DNA of 64,000 nucleotides from Streptomyces sp. QL37 (GCF_002941025.1 NZ_PTJS01000001.1:3844001-3908000); one strand, 5' to 3'; counted from the first letter of the stretch, positions 1-11,264 are shown. Translations and numbers: made by a program. Notes: generated by a model from the letters alone, not told the origin.

Positions 1-396
<396 letters not shown>

Positions 397-411
397 TCTT
401 GGGAGAGTCGA

Positions 412-996
412 ATGAGCAGCACGCCGCAGCCGCGCCGGGGCAACACCCGCCAGCGCATCCAGGACGTCGCTCTGAAGCTCTTCGCCGAGCAGGGGTACGA
501 GAAGACCTCGCTCCGCGAGATCGCCGAGCAGTTGCAGGTCACCAAGGCGGCGCTGTACTACCACTTCAAGACCAAGGAAGACATCCTCGTCAGCATCTTC
601 GAGGACCTGAACAGGCCTGTGGAGGAGATCGTCGCCTGGGGCCAGAGGCAGCCGCGCACCCTGGAGACGAAGACGGAGGTCCTGGTCCGCTACAGCGAGG
701 CACTCAAGGCGGCGGCGCCGCTCTTCGTATTCATGCAGGAGAACCAGGCGACGGTGCGCGAGCTCAGCATCGGCGACACCATGAAGCACCGGGTCATGGC
801 CCTGGTGGACCTGATCAAGGAGCCCGACGCCCCGCTCACCGACCAGGTGCGCTGCTTCACCGCGCTCATCGCCCTGCACGCCGGGATGATGGCCCTCAAG
901 GACGCCGAAGGCGACCCCGACGAGAAGCGCGAGGCTGCTCTCGAGGTCGCCGTCGAACTGGTGACCAGGGCCCATGACCCGGGGCCCACCGCTTAG
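412..996 (+). CDS. TetR/AcrR family transcriptional regulator
   Basis: A 194-residue protein with the N-terminal TetR helix-turn-helix: helices around residues 10-58 include LFAEQGYEKTSLREIAEQL and the recognition stretch VTKAALYYHFKTKEDIL, which is close to the family consensus. The remaining helical domain would bind an unknown ligand. The ATG at 412 follows GGGAGAG at 401-407. It is divergent from the DHA2 exporter and shares a palindromic control region with it, so the simplest reading is a local ligand-responsive repressor of itself and the exporter. The ligand is unknown. It converges with the M23 peptidase gene, whose stop lies 21 nt away. Confidence 0.92.
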   Translation: MSSTPQPRRGNTRQRIQDVALKLFAEQGYEKTSLREIAEQLQVTKAALYYHFKTKEDILVSIFEDLNRPVEEIVAWGQRQPRTLETKTEVLVRYSEALKAAAPLFVFMQENQATVRELSIGDTMKHRVMALVDLIKEPDAPLTDQVRCFTALIALHAGMMALKDAEGDPDEKREAALEVAVELVTRAHDPGPTA

Positions 997-1016
997 CGGC
1001 TACGGGTGGTCGTGCG

Positions 1017-1739
1017 TCAGATCTTGACGTGCACGGACTTCAGGTACGAGACCGGGTCGAGCGCGGAACCGTAGTTCGGCGAGGTCCGGATCTCGAAGTG
1101 CAGGTGCGGGCCGCTGGAGTTACCGGTGTTGCCGGACCTGGCGATCTCGTCACCCGTCTTCACGCGGTCACCGACGTTGACCTCGATCTTCGACAGGTGC
1201 GCGTACTGCGAGTACTTGCCGTTGGCGTGCTTGATCACGATGGCGTTGCCGTACGCGGGGCCGTCGCCGCCGCCGTTCGGGCCGGCCTTGACGACCCGGC
1301 CGGTGTGCGCGGCCTCGACCTTGGTGCCGATCGGCACCGCGAAGTCCTGGCCGGAGTGCTTGCTGGCCCAGCGGTCGCCGCCGGTGCCGTAGGTGGCGCT
1401 GAGGACGTAGTGGTCGACCGGGGCCTCCCACGAGGCGGCCTTCTTCTTGGCCGCGGCCTTCTTCTTCGCGGCCGCCTTCTTGTCGGCCTCGGCCTTCTCG
1501 GCCTTGTCGGCCTTCGCCTTCGCGACGGCCTTGCTCTGGGCGGTCGCCTGCTGGGCGACGGAGTCGGCGGTGGCCGCGCCGGCGAGGGCCGCGGTGTCCG
1601 CGGTGCCCGTCGTGCCGGACGCGAACGCCGCGCCCGCACCGAACACCATCGACGCACCCAGGCCGGCGGCCACGACGGCGCCACTGACGCGGGGCATGGA
1701 CGGGCGGCGGGAGTGCTGGAACGTAACGCGCTTCGACAT
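1017..1739 (-). CDS. Secreted M23 family metallopeptidase (LytM/lysostaphin type)
   Basis: A 240-residue exported cell-wall peptidase. The start at 1739 was chosen because GGAGG lies 10 nt upstream; a longer frame to 1820 lacks a ribosome site. Residues 1-43 form a long Arg-rich signal peptide. Residues about 68-102 are an Ala/Lys-rich low-complexity linker likely to bind wall polymers. The C-terminal domain has the zinc-binding pair HSGQD (His128, Asp132) and HLHFE (212-216). Such enzymes cleave peptide cross-links in peptidoglycan or act as scaffolds for other hydrolases. I looked for a c-di-AMP (ydaO) riboswitch in the leader, as some Streptomyces wall-hydrolase genes have, and did not recognise one. 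Confidence 0.9.
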   Translation of the reverse strand: MSKRVTFQHSRRPSMPRVSGAVVAAGLGASMVFGAGAAFASGTTGTADTAALAGAATADSVAQQATAQSKAVAKAKADKAEKAEADKKAAAKKKAAAKKKAASWEAPVDHYVLSATYGTGGDRWASKHSGQDFAVPIGTKVEAAHTGRVVKAGPNGGGDGPAYGNAIVIKHANGKYSQYAHLSKIEVNVGDRVKTGDEIARSGNTGNSSGPHLHFEIRTSPNYGSALDPVSYLKSVHVKI

Positions 1740-2017
1740 GCGGGGAGAACCTCCGGGGTGACTGGACCCGGTGCTCGACCGGGCTTGCTCCACCTTGGTA
1801 ACCCGCGCCCCCGGCAACACTCAAACACCCCATCTACGATCAAAAGCCGTAGTGGAGGGGGTGGGAATTCATCTCGCCGGCCGCCCCGGAGACGGCGGAC
1901 GATCTTCCGGATATTTTTCGCGAAGCAGGTTTAACCCCAGTTCCAAAGCAGCCCTTCCAGGACATGAGCCAGAAATACGGTCATATTCACCCAAACGCCG
2001 AAAGGCTCCCCGCAGGT

Positions 2018-2141
2018 GGGCCGAAGGTCCCCCGGCCGCCCGTCCCGGCTTCTCCGAAGGCGCCTAGTAGGCCTCCGGGGGCCTGTGCGCCTTGTCACCG
2101 GCGGTGGGCCGGAAGCCTGCCCGTTTCGGGACCTTCGGCCC
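2018..2141. repeat. Nested quasi-palindrome upstream of Trypco2/NACHT module
   Basis: The outer arms GGGCCGAAGGTCCC (2018-2031) and GGGACCTTCGGCCC (2128-2141) are perfect 14-bp reverse complements. Inside them GGCTTC/GAAGCC (near 2047 and 2112) and a central hairpin AAGGCGC...GCGCCTT (2057-2093) with an inner AGGCC/GGCCT stem are roughly concentric. Each outer arm is also an imperfect dyad of form GGGnC...GnCCC, so the arms could instead be two copies of an operator. It ends about 10 bp before a possible -10 hexamer. Confidence 0.7.
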
Positions 2142-2151
2142 CCGGGCTGGC

Positions 2152-2157
2152 TACGCT
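2152..2157 (+). promoter_or_regulatory. Candidate -10 element of the Trypco2-NACHT operon
   Basis: TACGCT lies 33 nt before the ATG of the Trypco2 gene, which would give a leader of about 27 nt containing the ribosome site. No good -35 is visible, which is common in this genus and would fit a promoter that needs an activator. Confidence 0.4.
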
Positions 2158-2190
2158 GTCCGGGCACACGCCCAGACCCCGGGGGGACAG

Positions 2191-2550
2191 ATGGACGACG
2201 CCACCACCCATGACCTCGACGGCATCGAGCTCGCCGACGCCGTCGAGTCGATCCGCAACCAGCTCGTCGACGCGGCGGCCCGGGCCACCGGCAGGCCCCT
2301 CGCCTTCTCCGTCGGCGACATCCAGATGGAGTTCACCCTCGAACTCCGCAGGGAGCACAAGGCGGGCGGCAAGGTGAAGGCCTGGGTCGTCGAGGCGGGC
2401 GCCGACACCTCGCGCTCCACCGGCCGCACGCACAAGGTCGGCTTCACCCTGACCCCGCACAACGCCGTGACCGGTGAGGCATGGGAGATCGGGGACGAGG
2501 AAGCGGGGAGCACCGCGCGCTTCGGCGGCGGCGGCACGGCAGGGTCGTGA
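2191..2550 (+). CDS. Trypco2 (trypsin-co-occurring domain) family protein
   Basis: A 119-residue protein made of little more than one small domain: an N-terminal helix (ELADAVESIRNQLVDAA), then alternating strands (LAFSVGDIQMEFTLELRR, VKAWVVEAGAD, THKVGFTLTP). The order and the last motif match the Trypco2 domain, known from comparative genomics to travel with trypsin-like and NACHT/STAND proteins in bacterial conflict systems. The ATG at 2191 follows a GGGGGGA run. Its TGA overlaps the GTG of the next gene (GTGA at 2547-2550), so the two are translationally coupled and presumably make partners. Role inferred: adaptor or regulator of the protease-NTPase; no direct evidence here. Confidence 0.82.
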   Translation: MDDATTHDLDGIELADAVESIRNQLVDAAARATGRPLAFSVGDIQMEFTLELRREHKAGGKVKAWVVEAGADTSRSTGRTHKVGFTLTPHNAVTGEAWEIGDEEAGSTARFGGGGTAGS

Positions 2551-5500
2551 GAGCGCTGCAGCCCTCCGACCGCACGGTCGTCGTCTCCGGCGCCCTCCAG
2601 GGCAGCGGGGTGCTGCTCACCGACCGGCTGGTACTGACCTGCGCCCATGTGGTCAAGAGCAGCAACCGGTGCCACCTCGCGCACCCGGACGTCACCGGCC
2701 CGGTCCCGGCGACGGTGGCCTGGATCGACCACGACCTCGACGCCGCCCTGCTCCAGACCTCGGGCCCGGTCCTTCCGGTGGGCCCGGCCCGGCTCGGCCT
2801 GGTGGACACCCGGCAGGCGATGGCCGACTGCGAGATCACCGGCTTTCCCCGCATCCAGCGGTACGGCACCGAGAAGAACGCGGAGGCGGACCAGTACACG
2901 GCGACGGTCCTGCCCATGGCGGGCCGGATGCGCGACCTGCTGGTCTGCGACCTGGACGGACCACCGGTCACCCCGTCCGACCAGGAGCTCTCCGGGCTCG
3001 CGGGGCTCTCCGGCGGTCCCGTCTTCGCGCGGGGGACGTCCTGCTCGGGATCGCCCGCCAGGTCCCCCGTCAGCGGGGCGGCAGACGCGTCGAATGCGTA
3101 CCGCTCGGCCCCTTGCTCGCGGCGAAGCCGTTCCGGCTGGTCTACGAACAGAGCGGCCCCAGGCTCCGCCACGAGAAGGTCCACGGGCATTTCCCGCGGG
3201 ACCTCCGGTACGAGGAGGAGTACGCGGCCTCCGTCGGCGCCGCCTACCGGCGTACGAAGATCTTCGGGCTGGACGAGCTGGGCCGGCACGACTCGGAGTG
3301 GGACCTGGACACGGCCTATCTGAGCCTGGAGGCCCAGTCCCAGGCGCTCCCCGCCCCCGGACCCCAGCGCGTCGACGCACTCCTCGCCGACCGGCACCGG
3401 GTCCTGCTCCGGGGCGACGCGGGTGCCGGGAAGACGACTCTCCTGTGGTGGCTGGCCGCCCATGCGTCGGCCCGCACCCTGAGCGATGCCCTGGAGCCGC
3501 TCAACGGCCTGGTCCCCTTCGTCGTCCCGCTGCGGACACTCCGCGCCCGGGGCAGCACCTTTCCCGGCCCTTCCGGGCTGTCCGGCGCGGCCGGCCTGGT
3601 GGTCGACGCGGCCCCCGACGGCTGGGCGGGCCGGGTGCTGGAAGCGGGCCGGGCGCTCCTGCTGGTGGACGGTCTGGACGAGGTGCCGCCCGAGGAACGG
3701 GAGGAGGCCCACGCGTGGCTTGCGCAGCTCCTGGAGCGCTACCCGGACACACGCTGCGTGGCCACCGTCCGGCCGCTGGCCGTCGAGCCGGACTGGCTCA
3801 GGTCGGAAGGGTTCGAGGAGCTTCGGCTGCTGCCGATGCGGAACGAGGACATCCAGTCGTTCGTGACGTCCTGGCACCGGGCCGCGCGGCTGGTGGCGGA
3901 GGACGAGGACCAGGTGGGACTGGGAGAGCTGGAACGCGGCCTCTCCCGCCAGTTCACGCAGAACTCCACCCTGAGGGACCTGGCCAGGACCCCGCTGCTG
4001 TGCGCGGTGATCTGCGCCCTGCACCGGCGCCGCGAGGGGCTTCTGCCGGAGACGCGGTGGAAGCTGTACCGCTCCGCGCTCGAAATGCTGCTGGGCAACC
4101 GCGACCGCCGCCGCCGGATCGACGGCCCCGAGGGCATCGACATGGACGTCGAGGAGCACACCCAGCTCCTCCAGCGCATCGCCGTGTGGCTGGTGCGCGA
4201 GGGCCAGTCCGAGTTCACCCGGGAACAGGCGCTGAAGCAGCTGGACCGGGCCCTGCCCGGAATGGACCGGGTGAGCGCACAGGGCCCGACGGACAGGATC
4301 CTCACCCATCTCCTCAATCGCAGCGGCCTCCTCCAGAAGCGCACCGACGACACCTACCAGTTCGCCCACCGCACCTTCCAGGACTTCCTCGCCGCCAAGG
4401 AACTCGTCGAGGACGACCACCTGAAGGAGCTCCTCGGGCACGTCGGCGAGGAGCAGTGGCAGGACGTGATCCTGCTGTCCGCCGGCCACTGCGGACGCCG
4501 GGAGCTTCCCCTGCTGGTCGAGGGACTGCTGGAGGCCGGACTGGCCCGCGACGAGGGCTCACAGGCGCGTACGGACATCCACGTGCTGGCAGCACTGTGC
4601 GAGCAGCACGCCACCTGGCTGGACAGGGACGTACGCGAGCGGGTCCGGCGGAGCACGGCGGCGCTGTTCCCCCCGGCCGACCGCAAGCAGGTGACCGCGC
4701 TCGCGCGGCTCGGGGCAGCCGCGCTCGCCTTTCTCCCCGACCCGCGGAGTGTGTCCACCGAGGACCCGGCCACGACGCTGGTGGTGGACCTGATCGGCGA
4801 GATCGGCGGAAGCGACGCACTTCCGCACGCCCGTGACTGGGCTCGCCTGCACCCTGGTCTCGGCGGGCGTTTCACGCGCAGGTGGAGCCACTACTCCGCC
4901 GACGAGTACGCCCGCGAGGTACTGGCCCTCTGCGATCTGCGGAGTTCAGTGGTCCCGGTGCGGGACAGGGAGGCCCTGAGGGCACTGCGACACCTGCCGT
5001 CCGTGGACTTCCTCGCGCTCAGTGCCGATGCGACCGACGCGCAGATGCGCGAGGCACTGGAGGAGAAGCAGCTGGGGCTCGTCATGGTCCACAGCAACGC
5101 GTACGCCAAGGGTCTGACCTGGCTGACCGGCTCCGCAACGTCATTGCTGTCCCTGTCCCTCACCCGGTGCCCCGCGCTCCAGGACCTCGACGCGCTCGCG
5201 GAACTGACCGCCCTCAAGGTCGTGATCCTGAACGTTCCGCTGCTGCCGGCCGAACGCCTCGCACCGCTGGCCCGGGTCTCCGCACTGGCCTCGCTGAGAC
5301 TCACCAGCAGCGTGGACAGGCTGAGCCGGATCCCCGCCTGCGCCTCGGTCACCAGGCTCGCCGTGAAGAGCCTGCTACCGCTCGCCCTCGACAGCCTCGG
5401 CGACTGGCCGTCACTCACCGACCTGACGGTCTCCGCGGCCCCCGTGTTCGACCAGGCACTCGCCGAGCTCCGCGCCCACCCCAGGATCACAGGGCTGGGG

Positions 5501-5788
5501 CTCACCGCGTTCCCCTGGGCGGACCTGCCGAGCACCGCCCAGGCCGTTCCCACCATCGAGACCCTGACCGTTCAGGCGCCGCCCTCCGGGGAGGACGTGG
5601 GATGCCTGCGCGAGCTCTTCCCCGCGGTCACCCGGCTCACCCTCAGCAGCTCCGCACAGGGCGCGCCCCTGGACCTGACCCCGCTGCACGACTGGCCCGG
5701 ACTACGTGTCACGGTCGCCGGAGCTCACAAACCCTCGCTCGTCGGGGCGGAGGAACTGGGCAGTCGGCTGGACATCGGGACGTACTGA
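2547..5788 (+). pseudogene. Trypsin-NACHT-LRR (NLR-like) protein with an apparent 1-nt frameshift
   Basis: Read through one lost base this is a single protein of about 1080 residues. Part 1 (GTG 2547, frame open to 3323): trypsin-like domain with His34 in TCAHVV, Asp65 in DLDAALL and Ser155 in GLSGGPVF. Part 2 (other frame, to 5788): the end of the protease fold (GDVLLGIARQV), a linker, the NACHT NTPase with Walker A GDAGAGKTT (about 290-298) and Walker B LLVDGLDEVP (about 373), a helical part ending in TFQDFLAAKEL, then leucine-rich repeats from about 850 to the end. The switch falls at the G run 3031-3035: one more G restores a continuous protein. It may be an assembly error, a disabling mutation or a slippery site. 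Such proteins are STAND sensors; here an LRR would sense and the protease act. Confidence 0.8.
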
Positions 5789-5794
5789 AACGGA

Positions 5795-5836
5795 AAGGGG
5801 CTGCCCCGGACCGAAAACGGTCCGGGGCAGCCCCTT
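5795..5836. terminator. Strong bidirectional terminator between NACHT gene and clpC
   Basis: Two perfect 18-bp arms (5795-5812 and 5819-5836, beginning AAGGGGCTGCCCC) enclose a six-base loop. It sits between two convergent genes, 6 nt after the stop of one and 21 nt before the stop of the other. Confidence 0.93.
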
Positions 5837-5857
5837 CGACGCTCAGGCGCTGTGCGC

Positions 5858-8383
<2,526 letters not shown>

Positions 8384-8813
8384 CGTTAATCGCTCCTCAG
8401 AGCGGTCAGGCAGTAAGGGGTCGGTCCCCTCCCTGTCCTTCCGCAGCTTAGTCCCGCAAGCGGGGACCGCTCATTTCAACTGCCGACACCCGATCGATGG
8501 CCTCCTGCCCCGAACGCCGACAACTGCTCCAACCCGATGGTGCGAGACGATGTTCCCGCAGGCCAGGCAGATAGCCCTTTCGCCAGTACGCCGATGGCGA
8601 ACGTGAGACGTTTTTGCCCGCGTGTCGCCCCTTCCCACTAGGGATGTCTTACCCGCACCCACCGACAGTCCATGCGGCGCACCCCCGTTTCCTCCGCTAC
8701 GGGCGAACAACTTCGCGCCGCCGGGTGCTTCCGCACGCCCCCGTTTCACACACGCAGGGCAGTCGCCCGGGAGCGGTGCGTAACCCCAGGGGTGATTCGG
8801 CGGTTCATCGGAC
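8384..8813. other. Divergent intergenic region upstream of clpC
   Basis: 430 bases without a convincing gene. It holds the ClgR-like site at 8585-8602. The clpC leader would be about 200 nt if transcription starts just below that site. The right part (8650-8813) has no feature that I recognise, other than weak promoter-like sequence before the gene at 8814. Confidence 0.5.
8585..8602 (-). promoter_or_regulatory. ClgR-type operator upstream of clpC
   Basis: AGTACGCCGATGGCGAAC fits, at every position, the degenerate ClgR consensus as I remember it from Corynebacterium (WNNWCGCYNANRGCGWWS). ClgR is the known activator of clp genes in actinobacteria, including Streptomyces, and the site precedes clpC. 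The start of transcription was not identified. Confidence 0.7.
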
Positions 8814-9398
8814 ATGCCTTCCCTCGTCCCGCCTCCCCGCTCGTCGCCGGAATCCGGGGACCACGCCCAGTGGTACGCCCGTGAACTCGGCTGGGCCACG
8901 ACGGGCACATCGCCCGTGCGGCTGCTGACCGGACTGGGTTTCGACGTCCTGGAGCTGCCCGCCTCGGCCGGTCACGCGGTGCTGCGCCGGGTCGGGCGCA
9001 CCGGGCCGGTGGCGCTGGCGGGGCGGTGGATGCGGCTGCTGGTGGCCGCGGGCAGCGCCGACGAACTGCCGGGGCTGCTGGACTGGCTGGAGTGGGGCGG
9101 AATCGCCCTCGACCTGTCCGCCGTCGGTACGGGCGGGCACATCACGGCCCCGGTGCCGCCCGGTGGGGCGGCGGGCTCGCCGGGGACCGCGGTCTGGCTG
9201 CGGCCCCCCGGATCACGCCAGGAGGTGGAACGGTCACTCCCGGCCCTCGGCGGCCTCGGGAGCAGCGGTGGGGATGCTCCCGATCTCGTACGACTCGTGG
9301 ACGCGGCGGCGACGGAGTGCCACCGGGCCAGACTCGCTCATGCCCGGACTCACCTGTGGACCCATCGGCCGACAGGTCAGCCGTTCGCCTTCTCGTAA
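8814..9398 (+). CDS. Conserved actinobacterial protein of unknown function
   Basis: A 194-residue soluble, Leu/Gly/Ala-rich protein with no signal peptide or membrane helix. The N-terminal stretch (HAQWYARELGW, then VRLLTGLGFDVLELPA) faintly resembles the N-terminal part of bifunctional primase-polymerase domains, but no catalytic residues can be pointed to, so no function is assigned. Position between clpC and lsr2 is, to my knowledge, conserved in Streptomyces. The ATG at 8814 has only a weak ribosome site (CGGAC). Its last 22 bases overlap the end of lsr2, which is convergent. Confidence 0.7.
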   Translation: MPSLVPPPRSSPESGDHAQWYARELGWATTGTSPVRLLTGLGFDVLELPASAGHAVLRRVGRTGPVALAGRWMRLLVAAGSADELPGLLDWLEWGGIALDLSAVGTGGHITAPVPPGGAAGSPGTAVWLRPPGSRQEVERSLPALGGLGSSGGDAPDLVRLVDAAATECHRARLAHARTHLWTHRPTGQPFAFS

Positions 9399-9712
9399 GC
9401 CTCACGGATCTCGGCGGGAACGCGGCCGCGGTCATTCACGTTGTGGCCGTTCTCGCGCGCCCACCTACGGATCTCGGCCGTGTCCTTGTTGCCACCGGTA
9501 ACGGCGCGGCCCTTGCCACGGCCGGTCGCGGCACGGCCGCCGGTGCGGCGTCCGCTCTTGGTGTACGGCTCAAGAAGACCACGGAGCTTGTCCGCGTTGG
9601 TCGTGGTGAGGTCGATCTCGTACGTCTTGCCATCCAGAGCGAACGTCACTGTCTCGTCCGCCTCGCCACCGTCGAGGTCATCAACAAGAAGGACCTGAAC
9701 CTTCTGCGCCAC
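9377..9712 (-). CDS. lsr2: Lsr2 nucleoid-associated histone-like protein
   Basis: A 111-residue protein with the Lsr2 signature: N-terminal dimerisation domain opening AQKVQVLLVDDLDGGEA, a basic linker (GRRTGGRAATGRGKGRA), and a C-terminal DNA-binding domain ending TAEIRRWARENGHNVNDRGR, where the RGR motif inserts into the minor groove of AT-rich DNA. It silences AT-rich and foreign DNA. The GTG start at 9712 is preferred over an ATG five codons upstream because AAAGGAAA lies at the right distance. The gene converges with its neighbour with a 22-bp overlap. Confidence 0.97.
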   Translation of the reverse strand: MAQKVQVLLVDDLDGGEADETVTFALDGKTYEIDLTTTNADKLRGLLEPYTKSGRRTGGRAATGRGKGRAVTGGNKDTAEIRRWARENGHNVNDRGRVPAEIREAYEKANG

Positions 9713-9856
9713 CGGATTTCCTTTCATCGAAAATGGAGTACGCGGAAAGGAAACCGCTTTTCCCCGGAAAACACAAACCCCTGGGAGAGGTTCAGGAGCG
9801 CAAGAGCGCGGGAAACATGCGCGATTCGGACATAGGGTTCCGGCATCTTCCGCCGT

Positions 9857-10474
9857 TCACAGGTGCAGAAGCATCCGGCTGTTGCCCAAGGTGTTCGGCT
9901 TCACTCGTTCGAGACCCAGGAACTCGGCGACCCCCTCGTCATAGGAACGCAGCAGCTCGCTGTAGACATCTCCGTCGACCGGCGTCTCCCCGATCTCGGT
10001 GAAGCCGTGCGCGGCGAAGAAGTCGACTTCGAACGTGAGACAGAAAACCCGGCGGACACCGAGCCAGCGCGCGGTCTGCAAGAGCTTGTCCAGGACCTGG
10101 TGTCCGACTCCGGCGCCCTTGATCGCGTGGTCGACGGCGAGAGTACGCACTTCGGCGAGGTCTTCCCACATCACGTGCAGTGCGCCGCAGCCGATGACAC
10201 GGGCGTCCTCGTCCCGTTCGGCGACCCAGAACTCCTGGATGTCCTCGTAAAGCGTCACCGTCGCTTTGTCGAGCAGGATGCCTTCGGAGACGTAGCCGTC
10301 AAGGAGTCCGCGGACGGACGCCACATCGCTGGTCCTGGCGCGGCGGACGGTGATGGCCGGCCTATTTACCGACGGGCCGGTATGAACATCTGCGCGAGAT
10401 CCCGTTTCCGGACCGGTGCGATCTCCGGTTTGCGTCTCGGTAGGGTGCTCGGTTTGCGACTGCTCTGAGGACAT
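9857..10474 (-). CDS. argA: Amino-acid N-acetyltransferase (N-acetylglutamate synthase, GNAT type)
   Basis: A 205-residue GNAT-fold protein. After a 40-residue hydrophilic, Thr/Glu-rich extension comes VRRARTSDV, then VTLYEDIQEFWVAE, VIGCGALHVMWEDLAEVRTLAV and the acetyl-CoA loop GAGVGHQVLDKLL. The C-terminal block ending VKPNTLGNSRMLLHL is very close to what I remember of the short single-domain N-acetylglutamate synthase of Mycobacterium tuberculosis (Rv2747). It would acetylate glutamate in the first step of arginine synthesis. The long N-terminus may mean a start further in. It lies 9 nt after a BlaI-type regulator gene and is probably co-transcribed. Confidence 0.88.
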   Translation of the reverse strand: MSSEQSQTEHPTETQTGDRTGPETGSRADVHTGPSVNRPAITVRRARTSDVASVRGLLDGYVSEGILLDKATVTLYEDIQEFWVAERDEDARVIGCGALHVMWEDLAEVRTLAVDHAIKGAGVGHQVLDKLLQTARWLGVRRVFCLTFEVDFFAAHGFTEIGETPVDGDVYSELLRSYDEGVAEFLGLERVKPNTLGNSRMLLHL

Positions 10475-10483
10475 CCCCCGACG

Positions 10484-10918
10484 CTATCGCCCGCTCTCCG
10501 GGGGCGCCTCATCGGCCGGGACCCCGTCATCGGGCCGGCTCTCGTCCGCTTCGGGGAACGTGGGGGCCACTACGCGCATCGCATCACGGAGAGCTTCGCG
10601 CTGCTCCGCGGACATCATGCCGAAGAACGCGACCAGAGCGGCCGCGGGGTTGTCGCTCTGCGACCATGCTTCGTTCATCAGTGCGGCCGAGTATGCGGCG
10701 CGGGTGGAGACGGCCGTATATCGATATGCCCGGCCATCCACTTCCCGGCGTACCCAGCCCTTCTGATGGAGATTGTCCATTACCGTCATGACGGTCGTGT
10801 ACGCGATGGACCGTTCCTGTTGAAGGTCCTCGAGAACTTCCCGCACGGTGACCGGGCGGTTCCATTGCCAGACCCGTGTCATCACGGTGTCTTCCAGCTC
10901 TCCCAATTGGCGAGGCAC
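10484..10918 (-). CDS. BlaI/MecI/CopY family transcriptional repressor
   Basis: A 144-residue protein with the winged helix of the BlaI/MecI family: LGELEDTVMTRVWQW, VTVREVLEDLQQ, IAYTTVMTVMDNLHQKGWVRRE and the wing RAYRYTAV. The C-terminal part should make the dimer. Family members are usually inactivated by proteolysis from a BlaR1-type membrane sensor; no sensor gene is adjacent, so what relieves repression is unknown. It lies upstream of argA in the same direction. An intrinsic terminator separates it from the gene before it. Confidence 0.92.
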   Translation of the reverse strand: MPRQLGELEDTVMTRVWQWNRPVTVREVLEDLQQERSIAYTTVMTVMDNLHQKGWVRREVDGRAYRYTAVSTRAAYSAALMNEAWSQSDNPAAALVAFFGMMSAEQREALRDAMRVVAPTFPEADESRPDDGVPADEAPPESGR

Positions 10919-10965
10919 GGCGTCACCTTAGTGCTAGATGTCTGGAATGGGATAATTCCGGGACG

Positions 10966-11003
10966 AAAAAAGGGCGCACGGCTCCGGGGAGCCGTGCGCC
11001 CTT
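10966..11003 (-). terminator. Intrinsic terminator with T tract
   Basis: On the minus strand a hairpin with GGGCGCACGGCTCC-type arms (10970-11003) is followed directly by a run of T (plus-strand A at 10966-10971). It lies 17 nt after the stop of the small membrane protein gene. Canonical hairpin-plus-U-tract terminators are uncommon in this GC-rich genus. Confidence 0.9.
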
Positions 11004-11019
11004 CATGCTCGGGCCCGGG

Positions 11020-11199
11020 TCAGGCGCCTTCGGGCCTCGGAGCCTGCCGGGCCGATTCGGCACGGGCGAGCGCCGCGTCCACCGCGGCGTCCTCCTTGGC
11101 CTTGTTCGGGCCGCCCTGGCTCTTGATGATCGTCCTGACGAGGCCGATGAAGAAGACGGCCATCACCACGGGGGGAACGAGCGCGGATACGTAGTCCAT
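11020..11199 (-). CDS. Small single-pass membrane protein
   Basis: A 59-residue protein, MDYVSALVPPVVMAVFFIGLV..., with one transmembrane helix at about residues 4-24 followed by a charged, Ala-rich cytoplasmic tail (PNKAKEDAAVDAALARAE). The ATG at 11199 is chosen because the hydrophobic helix then begins at the N-terminus, as in homologues I recall; a longer frame to 11244 adds only shadow-like sequence. Function unknown. It is followed by a strong intrinsic terminator. Confidence 0.75.
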   Translation of the reverse strand: MDYVSALVPPVVMAVFFIGLVRTIIKSQGGPNKAKEDAAVDAALARAESARQAPRPEGA

Positions 11200-11264
11200 G
11201 CCGTCCAGGGTAGCGAGCCCGGCATTCCGGCCACTCCCGGGCACCCCTCAGGCGCGTCGGCACC

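Larger units (their letters stand above)
1740..2190. other. Intergenic region between M23 gene and Trypco2 gene
   Basis: These 451 bases separate divergent genes. The part next to the M23 gene holds a small hairpin (about 1768-1784, minus strand CCCGGTCGAGCACCGGG) in its leader. The stretch 1900-2000 is less GC-rich than its surroundings. The right half contains a 124-bp nested palindrome (listed separately) and a candidate -10 for the Trypco2 gene. No protein-coding frame with a convincing start was seen. Confidence 0.5.

Noticed and set aside
1740..1960. Possible c-di-AMP (ydaO) riboswitch before the M23 peptidase
   Set aside because: No recognisable consensus blocks in the leader; only a small GC hairpin is present.
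2018..2141. Transcription terminator upstream of the Trypco2 gene
   Set aside because: The flanking genes are divergent, so no transcript is expected to end here.
2444..4489. Long minus-strand open frame across the NACHT gene
   Set aside because: High-GC shadow: residue composition is random-like, no domain is visible and the plus strand encodes clear motifs.
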